From assembly GCA_037976565.1 (NCBI GenBank), contig CP137675.1:12294534-12358533 (forward strand): 64,000 nucleotides of DNA. The letters are read 5' to 3'. The notes beneath the pieces were generated by a model. The model did not search any database, had not been told where the DNA came from, and saw only the letters and a list, made by a program, of their open reading frames with translations. Within the stretch, counting starts at the first letter, position 1. Every line of letters begins with the position of its first letter. Of this stretch, positions 22,370 through 33,482 are shown in pieces. The stretch comes from Mesocentrotus franciscanus (lineage: Eukaryota; Echinodermata; Echinoidea; Camarodonta; Strongylocentrotidae). A program made the position numbers and the translations under genes.

Positions 22370-22745
22370 AAGCAAATATCAAGAAGCTTGAAATAGTTCA
22401 ACGGTGCTATGTCCGCTTCATCTTCAATGACCACCGCAGGACAAGCAGCGTCGCAGCCATGCTGAACCAGCTCAAGCTAGTGGCCAACATTTCAAGAACA
22501 CAGGGCACAGGCTAAGGTGGTGATGAGCTATCGCATCACCAACTCGCCGATAGAACTCCCACACGCTTTCCTCACTCCATCTACATCCCCGCACGGAGGG
22601 CATTCCAAGAAGATCAGAGTCCTTTTGCCCGAACGCTGGTCTACCAGAGGAGCTCCTTCCCGGATGCTATAAGACTCTGGAACTCCCTCCCACAGAACAC
22701 CGTTAATTCAGCTTCAAGCAAGAGGTACAAAAGACCCAGCTCCGC
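22370..22745 (+). pseudogene. LINE RT C-terminal fragment (second family)
   Basis: The frame reads IKKLEIVQRCYVRFIFNDHR, RTSSVAAMLNQLKL and, after a frame disruption, SFPDAIRLWNSLPQNTVNSA. The VQR.A.RF..NDH..TSSV..ML..L sequence followed by a FFP..IR.WN.LP block is the standard C-terminus of a widespread animal non-LTR RT group. Internal sequence is shortened and the RT catalytic part is absent. It is distinct from the LINE ending at 21972. Confidence 0.68.
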
Positions 22746-22789
22746 TAAAACGGTAGTTGTTTTTACTCGCACTCAGTTAACTGGACTTT

Positions 22790-22998
22790 TTATCAGACAA
22801 TTGTACACACATCTGCACTGCACCTCAATAGTACGACAATACACCGGACGGTGGCCTGAACTGCAACTGAAGAAGAAGTTCTCTCCGAGGAACTTGGCAA
22901 TGAAGATTAAAGCCTTGTCAATGGGCACTAGCGCATCGACATGGTTTCGAACCTGGGACCTCCCGGTTACGAGACCACTGCTCTACCACTAACCATTC
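22790..22998 (-). mobile_element. tRNA-derived SINE
   Basis: On the minus strand from about 22998: GGTTAGTGGTAGAGC (A box) and, about 30 nt later, GGTTCGAAACC (perfect B box), with CTCGTAA between them where the anticodon loop would sit. The acceptor and T stems do not fold well, so this is not a working tRNA. Downstream ATTGACAAGGCTTTAATCTT, then a CATTGCCAAGTTCCTCGGAG block, matches the general tail plan of invertebrate tRNA SINEs. Confidence 0.6.
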
Positions 22999-23805
22999 GT
23001 GCCTCCATGTTAACATAATGGTACTATGATTGTCACCAAAAAAAACGAATAGCTGAAACATAATCCGCTAAAGAATTATGCTCCTGTCCTTGGTAATATT
23101 TTGTTGCACGCATTATAGGGTAAATATGAATGGTACAACAAGCGTTCCGTTTCTCCATGCATGATCTCTTGCGTATCAAGCATTGCGGTTCTGTACTTTT
23201 GATGAGACTGGCGGCATTATCATGTTATGTTGGATGGAATGGAATGAAACAGTAAAGAGCTAAAACAATGTACTATATAGCCATGTCTTAAGTCCAGTGA
23301 ATTATCATTCAAATATCAAAAACTTACCATATTTGGATAGAACGTAGGCGTATTCTCGTAGGATACTGCGGAGCATGCAGCTTTTCATGTGTTTTGTCTG
23401 CACTATACATATAGATCACGATTCGTAACCAAACAAGACGCCCATATTCATATTGGTTGGCTCGGGTCGATGTGGGTCGCTTTTAGTAGTATTCCTCTCT
23501 CCGCATGAAGGTAATACCTCAATGATTCATCGCGCGAGACTCGACTCGACAATGCACGACTATTGAGTGGCGACTTATATTTATGAATGATATCACGTGA
23601 ATTGCCAGTTTGAGGAGCGATTCACATTATATTTATAATAAAACAAATTTAACCTAAATCAATTCACTAAACTCCTAGAATATTTATAATAAAAATGAAT
23701 CTTTTAATGCAGCAAAGTGAACAAAAAAGTAAAAATAAATTTGATTATTTCAACGCTGATAAAATTATGTGGATGATCAAAGAATCGATAAAGGCTCATG
23801 TTTTT
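22999..23805. other. No gene seen
   Basis: AT-rich sequence with a modestly CpG-rich patch at about 23455-23575. Nothing else was recognised. Confidence 0.35.
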
Positions 23806-23809
23806 TTTT

Positions 23810-24036
23810 AGCACTGACTTAATTTAAGGGACGAATCCAGGATTTTGTTAAATTTAAAGTTGTTGTAATAAACAAGCAACAAAACAAGTCTTAACACACG
23901 CCTGGGTCGAGAGTAACAAAATATGTGGGCAAAAAGTCCTTGTCCAAGGATGTAAGCACCGAGCGAGGATAGAACACGAGATCTCAAGGTTCTATGAGAG
24001 TCAAAAGCCTTCACCAATATACCACAGTCGTCCAAC
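23810..24036 (-). mobile_element. tRNA-derived SINE, second family
   Basis: Minus strand from about 24035: ACGACTGTGGTATATTGGTG with AAGGC (A-box region), TTGACTCTCATAG, then TCTCGTGTTCTATCC (degenerate B box) and GCTCGGTGCTTACATCCTTG. It continues with GGACAAGGACTTTTTGCCCA and TACTCTCGACCCAGGCGTGT. The latter is a recurrent body motif of marine-invertebrate SINEs. The 3' end near 23810 is estimated. Confidence 0.55.
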
Positions 24037-24189
24037 AATTTTATATTTTAATTGTTTATATTTAATTATAATATATACTCAACCGTAAGGCTCTAATGAA
24101 TAATTATTATTCCGGATTTTATAAAGAATCTATAGTTACGTTTATTTAGGACCATCTACCCCTGTTGCCGTGTATCTCCCTCTTCTCTC

Positions 24190-24395
24190 TGTCTGTCTGC
24201 ATCTCTCTCTCTCTCTCTCTCTCTCCCTCTCCCCCTTACACTCGCTGTATCTTTCTGTATCTCTCTCTCTCTCTTCCACTCACTTTCCCTGTCTGTCTGT
24301 ATCTCTCTCTTTCTCTCTTTCTCTCGTTCTCTCTCTCTCCCTCTCCCTCTCCCACCCACTGTCCCTGTCTGTATGCCCCCCCCCCTCTCTCTCTG
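24190..24395. repeat. CT-rich low-complexity tract
   Basis: Imperfect (CT)n and (CTGT)n runs plus a C-run near 24376; open frames on both strands here are artefacts. Confidence 0.85.
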
Positions 24396-24401
24396 TTTCA
24401 G

Positions 24402-24665
24402 TGGCGGAGTGCCTTTCAAAGCGGGGGCGCATCCGCAAAAAAGGCACTAACGAAGGTTAACCTCAAAGTGGGAAAATTCAATTTTTAGATATTTTCAGGT
24501 ATATACCCCTCCTGCATTGTCAGGGATGCTTTTTAGGATTTCCTCTTTTCAAGATACTGCTTCAGCACAATACTTTGTTGTTGTGTGTGATGGTCTGAAT
24601 ATTTAGCGAAGCGAAGCGAGCGAGATAATATTTTATGATTTTTGAGGTAACATTGCAACCGAGAA
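24402..24665 (+). mobile_element. hAT-like left end and body
   Basis: CAGTGGCGGAGTGCCTTTCA is followed by a GCGGGGGCGCATCCGC segment and, at about 24606-24623, GCGAAGCGAAGCGAGCGAG, a motif that accompanies this class of non-autonomous element elsewhere (compare 16797). No right end was identified. Confidence 0.42.
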
Positions 24666-24899
24666 GTTCTCTTTATTATTATGTTTTGTATTCATTAATT
24701 TTATATCTCAAATCTCCAATTTTGTTCGTATATAACATAGTTTATACAAAACTGCAACATAATTATAACAAAAGCTTTTTTATCATTTGATAAACGAACA
24801 TAAATACAACATAATTCATTGTTCATGATTTCACAATGTATAGGATTAAAATATATCACCATCACATAATAGGAAAATATAACCGCACTACACATTTAT

Positions 24900-27350
24900 A
24901 TCATACCCAAACTAGAACAAGAATTTTTTTCTTCTTCAGAATAAGACTGAATACTTTAAAAAAAAAAAAAACTTTCATATTTCTCAACATATTATTTAAC
25001 AGAATTGAAATTATGAGTTTTTCTTCTATTAAAACACAATCTACCCCAAAAATATTCCCCTCCCCCTTTCCCTTCCTCCCCCCTCCATCTGGTTATTGAT
25101 GAACTCCGTTCTCTTCCCATGAAAATCAAATACTTTACCAGAATTAAAAAGTGATTTACCAATTGCTCCTTTCCTTAATCAATTAATGTTATTCCAAAAA
25201 AAAAATCACCTCCCAACTTAGATAAGGTATGGATATAAAGCCAAATATAATATTACAGTCGTTCCATATCAAACGAAGTGTTTCACATTCAAAAAACAAA
25301 TGACGATATGTCTCCTCATCCTTTTTACTGAAGCAACACAAATTAGTTTGGGCAATTCCAAATCGATACAAATGAGAATTTGTGTAAATAATTCCATGCA
25401 GTAGTTTAAATTAGAACTCCCTTAATCGGCTATTTAATGTACCTTGTCTCGGTCTCTTAAAAATGTTTTCAATGTCTTTATAAGAAAAATCATGTTAATC
25501 TTTTATTCTTTCAAAAATATTTGGCGTTACTGATTTCTGTTTAAGAAATTCTGTGTAGTTTTTTTTTAATACAATATCATTTATTGATATAATATTTGTT
25601 CCCAGTACAAACGCAATTCCTTGTACATCATGAGCCGTATCACTGTATTTTCTCATATTTCTTTTCCAGGTAACTGGAAGTGTTTCATAAATTTTCTGTA
25701 TTATTTTTAAGTCATTTATATTCAATCCCAGCTGTTGGAAATATGCAAAAGATCTGAAGTTTCTATTATGGTCATTAATAGGTTTTATTATATATATATT
25801 CTTATCGAATAGGTTTTTGTAAAATATGCAATTCCCTTTTACTCGTATCCATCCAAACTGCCAATAGATTGATATACAATTTTGGCAACGTTATCTTCAA
25901 CATTCCAAGGATATAGTCACGTGAAAATATGAATTTCCCTCTTAAGTGTTTTGTGGCATAATTACAATACTGCTTCTATTTCATTTCATTATCTTCTTCA
26001 GTTTTTTTATAACCCACACAACCCTCTGTGATTTAATCAACAATTCAAAATTCATAATTTTCAGACCTCCAAACAGGTAATCTAAGTACAAGGTATTTTT
26101 GTTAATTTTATTCCTCCCATCCCACAAAAATTCGAAAGTTAACTTATCTAAATCCTCATATACCCATCTTGGGACCAGTGTGAGGGATGAATTTAGAATA
26201 AACGAACAACTTTAATAACTGTATTTTACCCATCATTTTTAAGTCTCTCTGCTTCCACCAACTAAACAATTTCTGTATTTTACTTAGTATTTCTTTATAA
26301 TTTAAATTTTCTTTTACTTCTACATTTAAGGACAAAACTACCCCTAGAATCTTTACAAATCCCACTTTTTGACCGGAGGATATACTTTCCTTGAAGGGCG
26401 CCTAACAACAGTACTTTTTTATCCTTGATTACACGGCTTCCGGATAGTTTTCTGAAATTCTCTAACAGTTTTATTACTTTTGTTATGGAGTCCTCATCTT
26501 GAACAAAAAGGGTCATATCATCTGCATACATAACCTGCTTTACTTCCACCTCTCCAAAACTTATTCCTTTGACACCCTTATTATATCGTATATTATGTCC
26601 CAGTATTTATATACATAAGATAAATATGGAGATAGAGGATTCCCCTGTCTTCAACCCCTTCCCACATTTAAATAGCCGGTCGACTTTCCTCCATTAAAGA
26701 TACAACGTTGTGTATTTGTATACATGTAAGTTCACCCGTCTACGAAATTGCTGACCGAATCCAAAAGAACATGTTTTGTATAGAAAGCTGCGCAACACCG
26801 AGTCAAAGTCTTCCTCAAAGTCACTAGCTATCAGAAACCCTGGCATGTTATTATGAGACGTATGAAAACCAAGACCTTTTTTTTTAAATTCTTGTGGCCA
26901 TTACTTTAGAAACAATATAGTCGATATTGAATAAGGATATTGGCCTATAGTCAAAATAGTCGTCACGAGCGATAGAAACTGTAAAATTCATTTTAGAAAT
27001 AACCTCTCTTTCCCTCTTAAAGGTACTACGACCCATTTGCAGGCGAAAACAAAATGAAAAGGTTAAATTCCAACGGCATTTGAAAGACAACACTAATTTA
27101 GAGCTTCCCTCAAAACGAAAGGGCTTGAAAATGGCTTTTAGTTGGAAAATAACGACCATTAGTTGTCGAATCGATTTTCTCTCTTCGATCTATGGCTAAT
27201 CTCTTTGAAAAGGCTTGTGTAAAGCTCCTTATTTTCAGTTTCATATAGTCCCAGAGCACTCTCCTATCTTTAATTTCTAACTTCAGTTCCTCCTTTAATC
27301 GAATTATCTCTTCTTTCATCTGTTTAACATATTCTACGTCTGCACAAAGA
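24900..27350 (-). pseudogene. L1/Tx1-like LINE ORF2 remnant, second copy
   Basis: Minus strand, high to low: KDRRVLWDYMKLKIRSFTQA with FSKR (about 27270-27190; linker before RT), DYRPISLFNIDYIVSKVMAT (about 26945-26885; RT box), QVMYADDMTLFVQDEDSITK (about 26535-26475; catalytic YADD intact), KILGVVLS and FSWWKQRDLKMMGKIQLLKL (about 26350-26200), then LPVTWKRNMRKYSD (about 25675-25635) and FGIAQTNLCCFS..DEETYRHLFFEC (about 25365-25280). Stops and frameshifts are frequent, and the RT part before RPIS is largely deleted. A TTAA-type repeat lies inside at 27017-27178. The family differs from the LINE at 12-14 kb. Confidence 0.82.
27017..27178 (+). mobile_element. Interspersed repeat (TTAA start), uninterrupted copy
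   Basis: Same family as 4776-4847 plus 5646-5735. Starts TTAAAGGTACTACGACCC and ends around TGTCGAATCGAT. It sits between the linker and RT parts of the L1-like remnant, so it most likely inserted into that LINE. It provides the empty-site reference for the 795-bp insertion near 5 kb. Confidence 0.7.
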
Positions 27351-28470
27351 CTATTGTTAAATTTCCAATAAGATCTATTCTTCTTTTCTATATTTTTTCT
27401 GTTATTAGATGAAATAATCGATCCTGATGGAGTTTTAAGCAGAAAAAAAATAATGAAAGAATGAATACTATTATTAATATATTAATTAATGAGATATATA
27501 AGTGCTAGCAAATGTAGCAATCCAGTTTGGGGGGAAATTTGAGAATAAATTGCTCTCAGTCGCTTTAAATTAGAGGCACATAAATCATTTGTAAGGATAT
27601 GAGAAACCAATTATTTCTGGGGAGCTGAGGGGTGATAACAACATCTTGTAATAGCACGTATAGTAATTGTGTCTCAGTCTTTATAACATTGGTAATGTAA
27701 ATGCAGTTTCCCTGAGTTTGAAAACGCCTACATTGTCTAAAAATTTCTATTCTTGAACAAATAAAAGCGCAATTGATTTCCTTGGCATTCTATGAAGTTC
27801 TAAAAGGCATGGGGTTTAAAGGATGATAGGTTGGAAGATGCCTCTTTTAGCATGTTTATCAGATGAGTAGAACATAATCATGGTAATTTAAATGGGTCAA
27901 CGGTTTAATGTAAAAAAAGTGTACACTTCTAATTTGTCTAGAGAATGGACTTTTTGATAGCTTTGAAAACGAGGACGATTATATTTCGAAAAGGAGCACA
28001 GTCCGTTCCTATGAAATTTGAGGCATTGTGCCCCCTGCCCCGGGCTCAACTGCCTTTTATTGTTGTGGTAGAAAAAAGTTTCCCGTTATTTACAAAAAGC
28101 TGCTCCGATTCTTTGAAACTAAATATGGCTCGATCTTTAGATGACCACAAAAAAGTACAATTTGTTAGCGACAGTGGGAAATATATAGAATAAAAGGGGC
28201 ACTTATCAAGGGCCAATTACAAGAAAAGTAACAAGGGAAACTTCTCATATTTATTTCAAAGTGCGCTTATCAGAGGGGAAAATGGACATTGATAACAAGG
28301 GGAAGGGGCACCTATAAGATTAAATAGGGGTATTCATCAGAGTTGAAAAGGGGCACTTAGACGGCCCAGCTGCTCCATAAGCCAAACGGACATGACTTTT
28401 GTTAATGAGTAGAAGAAATGGTGAAGTATGTTATTACATTATATCGGTGGCCCTCAAAAATCGGAATACA
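27351..28470. other. No gene seen; degenerate GGGGCACTTA repeats
   Basis: 28193-28365 has several imperfect GGGGCAC(C/T)TA motifs spaced 50-100 bp apart, and CCCTGCCCCGGGC lies near 28031, suggesting an old decayed mobile element. The frame at 27945-28193 has no recognisable family. Confidence 0.35.
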
Positions 28471-28473
28471 TGT

Positions 28474-28812
28474 AGTTGACTTTTTAGGACTTTGCTCTGA
28501 TCAACAGTTATCTTTTTCACCTTGCTGGATAGAACAACTTTTTAACACCTTTTCAACACCAAGATCATTACATTTGATTGAAAACTTTTTGTTTTACGAG
28601 TAATTTCTTTAATGGACTGTCATTTTCGAGATTTGCCATTGATTTGTCATCGTGCTTCGAAAATGACAGTCCATTAAAGAAATTACTCGTAAAACAAAAA
28701 GTTTTCAATCAAATGTAATGATCTTGGTGTTGTTATAATGGGGAAAAGGTGCTCTATCCAGCAAGGTGAATTGGTAACAAAGATGATTAGAGCTAAGTCC
28801 TGAAAAATTGAC
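28474..28812. mobile_element. Foldback element, 76-bp perfect inner arms
   Basis: 28554-28629 is the exact reverse complement of 28657-28732, with a 27-nt loop (28630-28656). Beyond that the arms continue with indels to about 28474 and 28812 (CACCTTGCTGGAT, TCAACAGTTATCTTT and TTTTTAGGACTT against imperfect complements). The inner part shows no mismatch while the outer part is diverged. A transcript would form a very stable hairpin of about 155 bp per arm. No ORF. Confidence 0.85.
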
Positions 28813-30190
28813 TGTATCGAGTGTTCGTTTTTTGTTTGTGTGTGTGGGCAACCCGGTATAATGATGCATAATTTCTGGGTTATTCGTTACCGTACACTCC
28901 TTCGAAGAGAATTGTTTATTAACTTTTTGTATTCATCGTATAAATCTTCATGAAGGTTTCACACAATGAAACAATATTGTTACCACAAAAAAAAGTTAAT
29001 TGTGAGGAATATAATGACATAACCGAAGCATGTTTTAGTATTTGTTTGTACGTGTCATGTGCTACTAAGTCATAAATATTATGTTAACTGATATTTCGCT
29101 TATCTATTTCATTATTTTTCCTCACAAATTACATGTATTAACTTTTCAGTACATAGTTTTCACTGTTGAAACCTTCAGGACGATTTCTTCGATGAATTCA
29201 AAAAGTGGCATAAACAGAATTTCGCCTCGTCACGCAAAACGAGACAGAACTCTTCATTTACAAAATCAAATTAATATGATTTAAATTCAAGGAGCAACAT
29301 CAATAGTAATCATTCCAGTTTAACATGATGCCAAATAGGCAAATACACATACTTGCTTTCTAAGCAAAGACTTGTGAAAGTTCATATCATGTATATATAT
29401 TTTTTCTGCTTGTACCATGTTTTAAATTAATACACAGACTGTATTACGTCTTTGATTTTCTCTTGTAAGATCCAATTGGAGGGCATGAAGGAATATCCAG
29501 TGAAAAATTATTCCAAGCAGTGGGACCAAAAAGTTGATATTATGAACTTACTTACATCTAGATGAATATTTCTTCTCCAGAACTAAACTACATTTCATAT
29601 CATTGCTGGTCTGTAAATGAATGCTCGAAGATGATTAAATGCCTACAAGAATACAAGAAGTAATAAAAGGCCAACAAATCAACTCAGTAGTAAGATATGG
29701 GAGAGATGCATCCACTTTCTTACTCTCTCGCAAACTCTTAACTCTCTGAGATTCATATCATGAGCAATTGAGTTTAAATAATCAAAATATTGTGCATCAA
29801 TCTATGACGTAACATCTTAAACATTTTGTTGAATTATAAATAAATTATGCAGTGTCGTTTGAATGGAAAGATAAACACCTACACACTGAATCATCGCTGA
29901 AAGTAAAATGTATCTTTCTGAATATTTGAGAATTGAGAACTTGATAAACTATATTGATTCAAACGTTGTTCAGGCTAAGCCTCATAATACCCTGCGGCGC
30001 AGACAGATGATTATTATTTAGTGGCGAAGACTGATTGCTGTAATAAAGTTGAAGCTATGTTTAAGCTGGTACTATTTCATAAAGGTCAGATAGGTTATAT
30101 TCATTGTGTTTTTGTCTTTTAGTGATTGTGAAGTGGTGATCACATTAAGCTAATAGATGTAGAAAAAAAAATCTTAAATTGCCAAGGAAA
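28813..30190. other. No gene seen
   Basis: AT-rich. The short frame at 29081-29284 shows no family. No TIR pair was noticed. Confidence 0.35.
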
Positions 30191-30193
30191 CCT

Positions 30194-30500
30194 ATTCTGG
30201 GGCGGATCTACGGGGGTTTAGGGAGTTTACCCCCTCTTGGGCTGCCAAAAAAAAAGAAAGAAAGAACACTGGAGAGAAACCTTTCAAGTGCAAATATTGT
30301 GAGAAGATATTCAACTCATCTGGTAACTTAACCAAACACATGATAACTCTGGATATAACTGTGTATTAAACTGTTACTTGATTTAAAAAGACGTTATCAT
30401 GCACTGCTTTTTATGGACTCCATTGTGTTAGTAGATGCCAAGAAAACATCACTTACGGGCCGGGGGGTTCAAAATAGCACCCCCAAAAAAAAAAAAAATA
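30194..30500 (+). mobile_element. Copy of the 200-bp-unit transposon family
   Basis: The left part (TGGGGCGGATCTACGGGGGT, TTTACCCCCTCTTGGGCTGCC) matches 54048-54115. 30366-30485 matches one unit of the array at 54206-56290 (AAACTGTTACTTGATTTAAA, GACGTTATCATGCACTGC, GTGTTAGTAGATGCCA, ACATCACTTACGG). Between them lies a zinc-finger fragment that the 54-kb copy does not have. Confidence 0.68.
30265..30342 (+). pseudogene. C2H2 zinc-finger fragment inside a transposon
   Basis: Translates as NTGEKPFKCKYCEKIF, then NSSGNLTKHM. This is the inter-finger linker (TGEKPF) followed by most of one Krüppel-type finger: C-x2-C, Phe at the usual place, hydrophobic Leu and the first zinc-binding His. The second His is missing: after HMIT the frame reads LDITVY and stops at about 30365, which fits a small deletion in the H-x3-H/linker part. 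Flanked on both sides by sequence of the transposon family at 54 kb, so it is probably a captured or residual finger, not a host gene. Confidence 0.72.
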
Positions 30501-30502
30501 AA

Positions 30503-30551
<49 letters not shown>

Positions 30552-30560
30552 TAAAAAAAA
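30483..30560. repeat. A-rich, (AAAT)n and (AAT)n microsatellite
   Basis: Poly-A followed by (AAAT)n and (AAT)n, adjoining the end of the transposon copy. Confidence 0.85.
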
Positions 30561-30717
30561 TCGAGGGCAAGAAAGGAATTAACACTGTTTTGAAGTACTA
30601 GTGACTGAACACCCCTCCGCTTCTCAGCAGACTGTATTGTATAACAAGACAATAAAAACATGATTCTTAGTCAAGTCATGAATGCATTTAAACCACATCT
30701 CAATGCCGCCCGAGCAG

Positions 30718-30770
30718 AGAGTGAGAGACAGAGAGACAGAGAGAGAGAGACAGAGAGAGAGAGAGAGATA
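30718..30770. repeat. (GA)n / (GACA)n microsatellite
   Basis: Purine-rich repeat of GAGA and GACA motifs. Confidence 0.85.
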
Positions 30771-30954
30771 AGCCATTTGGGAATGAAATAATTTTGGATT
30801 TAAATTGTTTTGGAATGAAATACAGTGCATTTGTATCCAATATTCATCTAACAAAACAACAACAAAAAAGAAGTTTTGGTCAAATTTGGATTTAGCGCCT
30901 ATTGGTACTGTGCTCTTCAATATTGATAATAATACCTAAATGACTAAATAACTA

Positions 30955-31062
30955 ATGAGAATGATGATGTTGACGACGATGACGATGGATTATAGGATAA
31001 TGATGATGCTGATGATGATAATTATGATGATGATAATAATAATGTTAATGACAACAATGATA
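30955..31062. repeat. (GAT)n imperfect microsatellite
   Basis: Imperfect GAT/AAT trinucleotide repeat adjoining a SINE-like tail. Confidence 0.8.
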
Positions 31063-31069
31063 ATAATAT

Positions 31070-31140
31070 GCTGGGTAAATATAAAGCGCTTATATACCGC
31101 TTAATATATCTGTAAGTGCTATACAGATATGTTATCATTA
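31070..31140 (-). mobile_element. SINE/MITE tail with AGCGCT motif
   Basis: ATAAAGCGCTTATATACCGC next to a trinucleotide microsatellite is a recurrent 3' end of short retroposons in marine invertebrates. Similar pieces lie at 45755-45815 and 59300-59372. Confidence 0.45.
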
Positions 31141-31389
31141 TTATACCGGTGCATTAGAATTGTTGATTCCCAGGGGAACATGGCAGCCAGTCAGCCTTTT
31201 ACAAGCGCGCACAATTATTCAGTCCGTTTGACCGACCCACTGGTTAGAGTCAAGATGAATAAATACCCTCAAATTGTAGCAATGCATCACTTTCACAAGA
31301 CCCTGATCCATGCAAGAACCACTTTCCCCCGCTCATAAAACTTTCATGCGTCGCCATGACAACCGTCTCAGCTGGCGCGTGCCCAAGGT

Positions 31390-31830
31390 GTGCAACGAGA
31401 GAGCGTGAGTAGCATTCGACGGCGGAGTATCGTCCCCTTGTGTCTACTGTGTTTTACTGATGAAGAACTGGCTCACTGCCGGAGCAAACCAACCTGTGTC
31501 TATTTTCTCATCTTGCGCTACCACCTGAATACACTGGCATGTAATAGGAGACGGGTGCAGCTTCGGGAGTTACGGCAGCACAAGCTTGAAAGACGGTGGC
31601 AGTGGGAAGAAGAAAGACACAAATTTAGTGATGAAGCTATTCCCGCGTGGCGCTTTTGGTGTGGTCGCTCATGCGTGATAATGATGCACTGCGCAAGCGC
31701 AGTGTTTAGTGCGACGGAGGAGGCCTTCTATCATAGCATCGTTGTCTTTTCCCGCCTGTATCCCTGTTGCATCAGTGGATGCTTCCTCATTTCAAGGATG
31801 AAAGTGGAAGTCACTTGGATCTCATGCTAG
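31390..31830 (+). CDS. Weak candidate exon in a CpG-rich block
   Basis: 146 codons are open from ATG to TGA. The middle is rich in Arg, Glu and Trp (RRRVQLRELRQHKLERRWQW, then EEERHKFSDEAIPAWRFWC), a charged stretch that could form a helix; the ends are Cys-rich. The surrounding 31150-31850 has more CpG and GC than neighbouring DNA, as a promoter or 5' exon might. No homology is recognised, no Kozak or splice context is decisive, and the frame could be fortuitous in GC-rich DNA. Confidence 0.2.
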   Translation: MQRESVSSIRRRSIVPLCLLCFTDEELAHCRSKPTCVYFLILRYHLNTLACNRRRVQLRELRQHKLERRWQWEEERHKFSDEAIPAWRFWCGRSCVIMMHCASAVFSATEEAFYHSIVVFSRLYPCCISGCFLISRMKVEVTWISC

Positions 31831-31850
31831 CTTTCATACTTGTCTGATGC

Positions 31851-33480
31851 ATTCTGCCTGTGATATACACACCTATTCAGTATTTGACTGTGATGTTATG
31901 GATGGTGAGATTTATTTATCTGTATAGTTTCTGCTGTAGTTCTGGATCTCTGAAAAAGGTATGTTTAAGAAATTACTATACTTCTTATCTTAAATTGTGA
32001 ATTAAATCTATATAATGTGAGAAATAAATTGTGATTAAATATATATATTGTGAGAAAAGAAACTCTCAAGAAATTGGCCAGTTTTCGCACAGTTTGTTTT
32101 TACAACAAATACTAGCCATAAAGCACTCTGAAATGAAAGACAATAATCATTAAAAAGACAATAAAGAGAGACGTGTATATGGTCTGGTTAAATCATCATG
32201 ATCATCATTGTATTTGTCTGTATGGCTTCTGATTATTCACGTAATTATGAAAGTTTTCTTTTTTTCTCAAATAGGCAAAATCTTTGAAAAGATCATTATG
32301 TCTGTCATTTTTAAATTGTTATGTGCCTTTCGACGCCAAATAGAAGACTCGGATTACAGAGTAGTTCTTAGATTTCGACCTTTGAATTTTATCATCTTCG
32401 GGAACTAAAATAATCTTATATGCGTATGCAACAGTATTCATGCAATCGAAGCTTTAAATCCAGTGAACTTAAAATGAAATGTAATCGGGAGTATCGGAAG
32501 AGATGAATGCCAAATAGGGCATCCTTGAAGTTAAATTTGAGATGAGGGTGCAAGATCAGTCAATAAATTTGTCAACAAAATAATAATGTTCAAGTGAGCA
32601 AAACCGAAACAGTTCCTGTTTTTATCCTCCAAAGTCCAAGGTAATTATCTTTCTTGCTGCAAGTTGAAATTCAATTTAGAGTAATTTGATTTCATAATTT
32701 TTTTATGACATGGATGTGCTCTTTGTTCCTCATTGTATTTTGTTTTAATTTGTCAATTTTTAGGGCTGTGTTTCGTATACCCCACATTAACTTTAATTAA
32801 ATAGGCTACCGTTAAGTTTAAAAAATCGGAATCATAATCACGCAAATTGCATAATGCCTGTAAGCGGCTTAAAAGGAATATAGTTTATAAGTAAAGGAAA
32901 CAGAATTTGCATTACAAATTACATCAAATCAATTAACATTAAAACTTTGCAAATGAAAATAATACATGTACATAATTACAAATCACTTACAACCAAAATA
33001 CAAATGATTCATAAATGTACATGATAACATTTCTTGTATCTGAATTTCAATTAATTAATTTAATTAATTCTGAAAAATGCTGGCCCAAAAAACATGCACA
33101 GCAAAAGGGTAATTGTGTGTCCGACCAACTTTGAACATTTTTTTTAAAAACCCAACTTGGGTTATAATACTGTCCAAATACTCCCCCTCTCACATGGTGC
33201 AGCCGTGAGCCTACTGTATATCTAAAAAGAATAAAAATCCTAGCTACACGGGTGATAATATTATACATTCATCCAAAACACTTCACATTAATTCGTGGAT
33301 GACAAAACATCATTACATAATATGTCGTATAATTTAGTATAAAAGAGGATTATTGACCCCGTACATGACCAATACACATTTTATCAGGACGTATTCACAT
33401 TTCTAACAATTGGTAGGAAAGTGGGAATTCCTTTTCAGGAACTTAGGCGCGTGTGTCATACGAAGGCATAGCTGAGCAAT
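31851..33480. other. No gene seen
   Basis: AT-rich. Contains a TTAATTAATTTAATTAATT palindromic run near 33050-33070. Short frames only. Confidence 0.35.
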
Positions 33481-33482
33481 TA

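Noticed and set aside
22920..22998. Functional tRNA gene (CGT-like anticodon loop)
   Set aside because: A and B boxes are good but stems do not pair; a SINE tail follows.
24156..24488. Open frames on both strands with Arg/Glu or Ser/Leu repeats
   Set aside because: CT-rich low-complexity tract.
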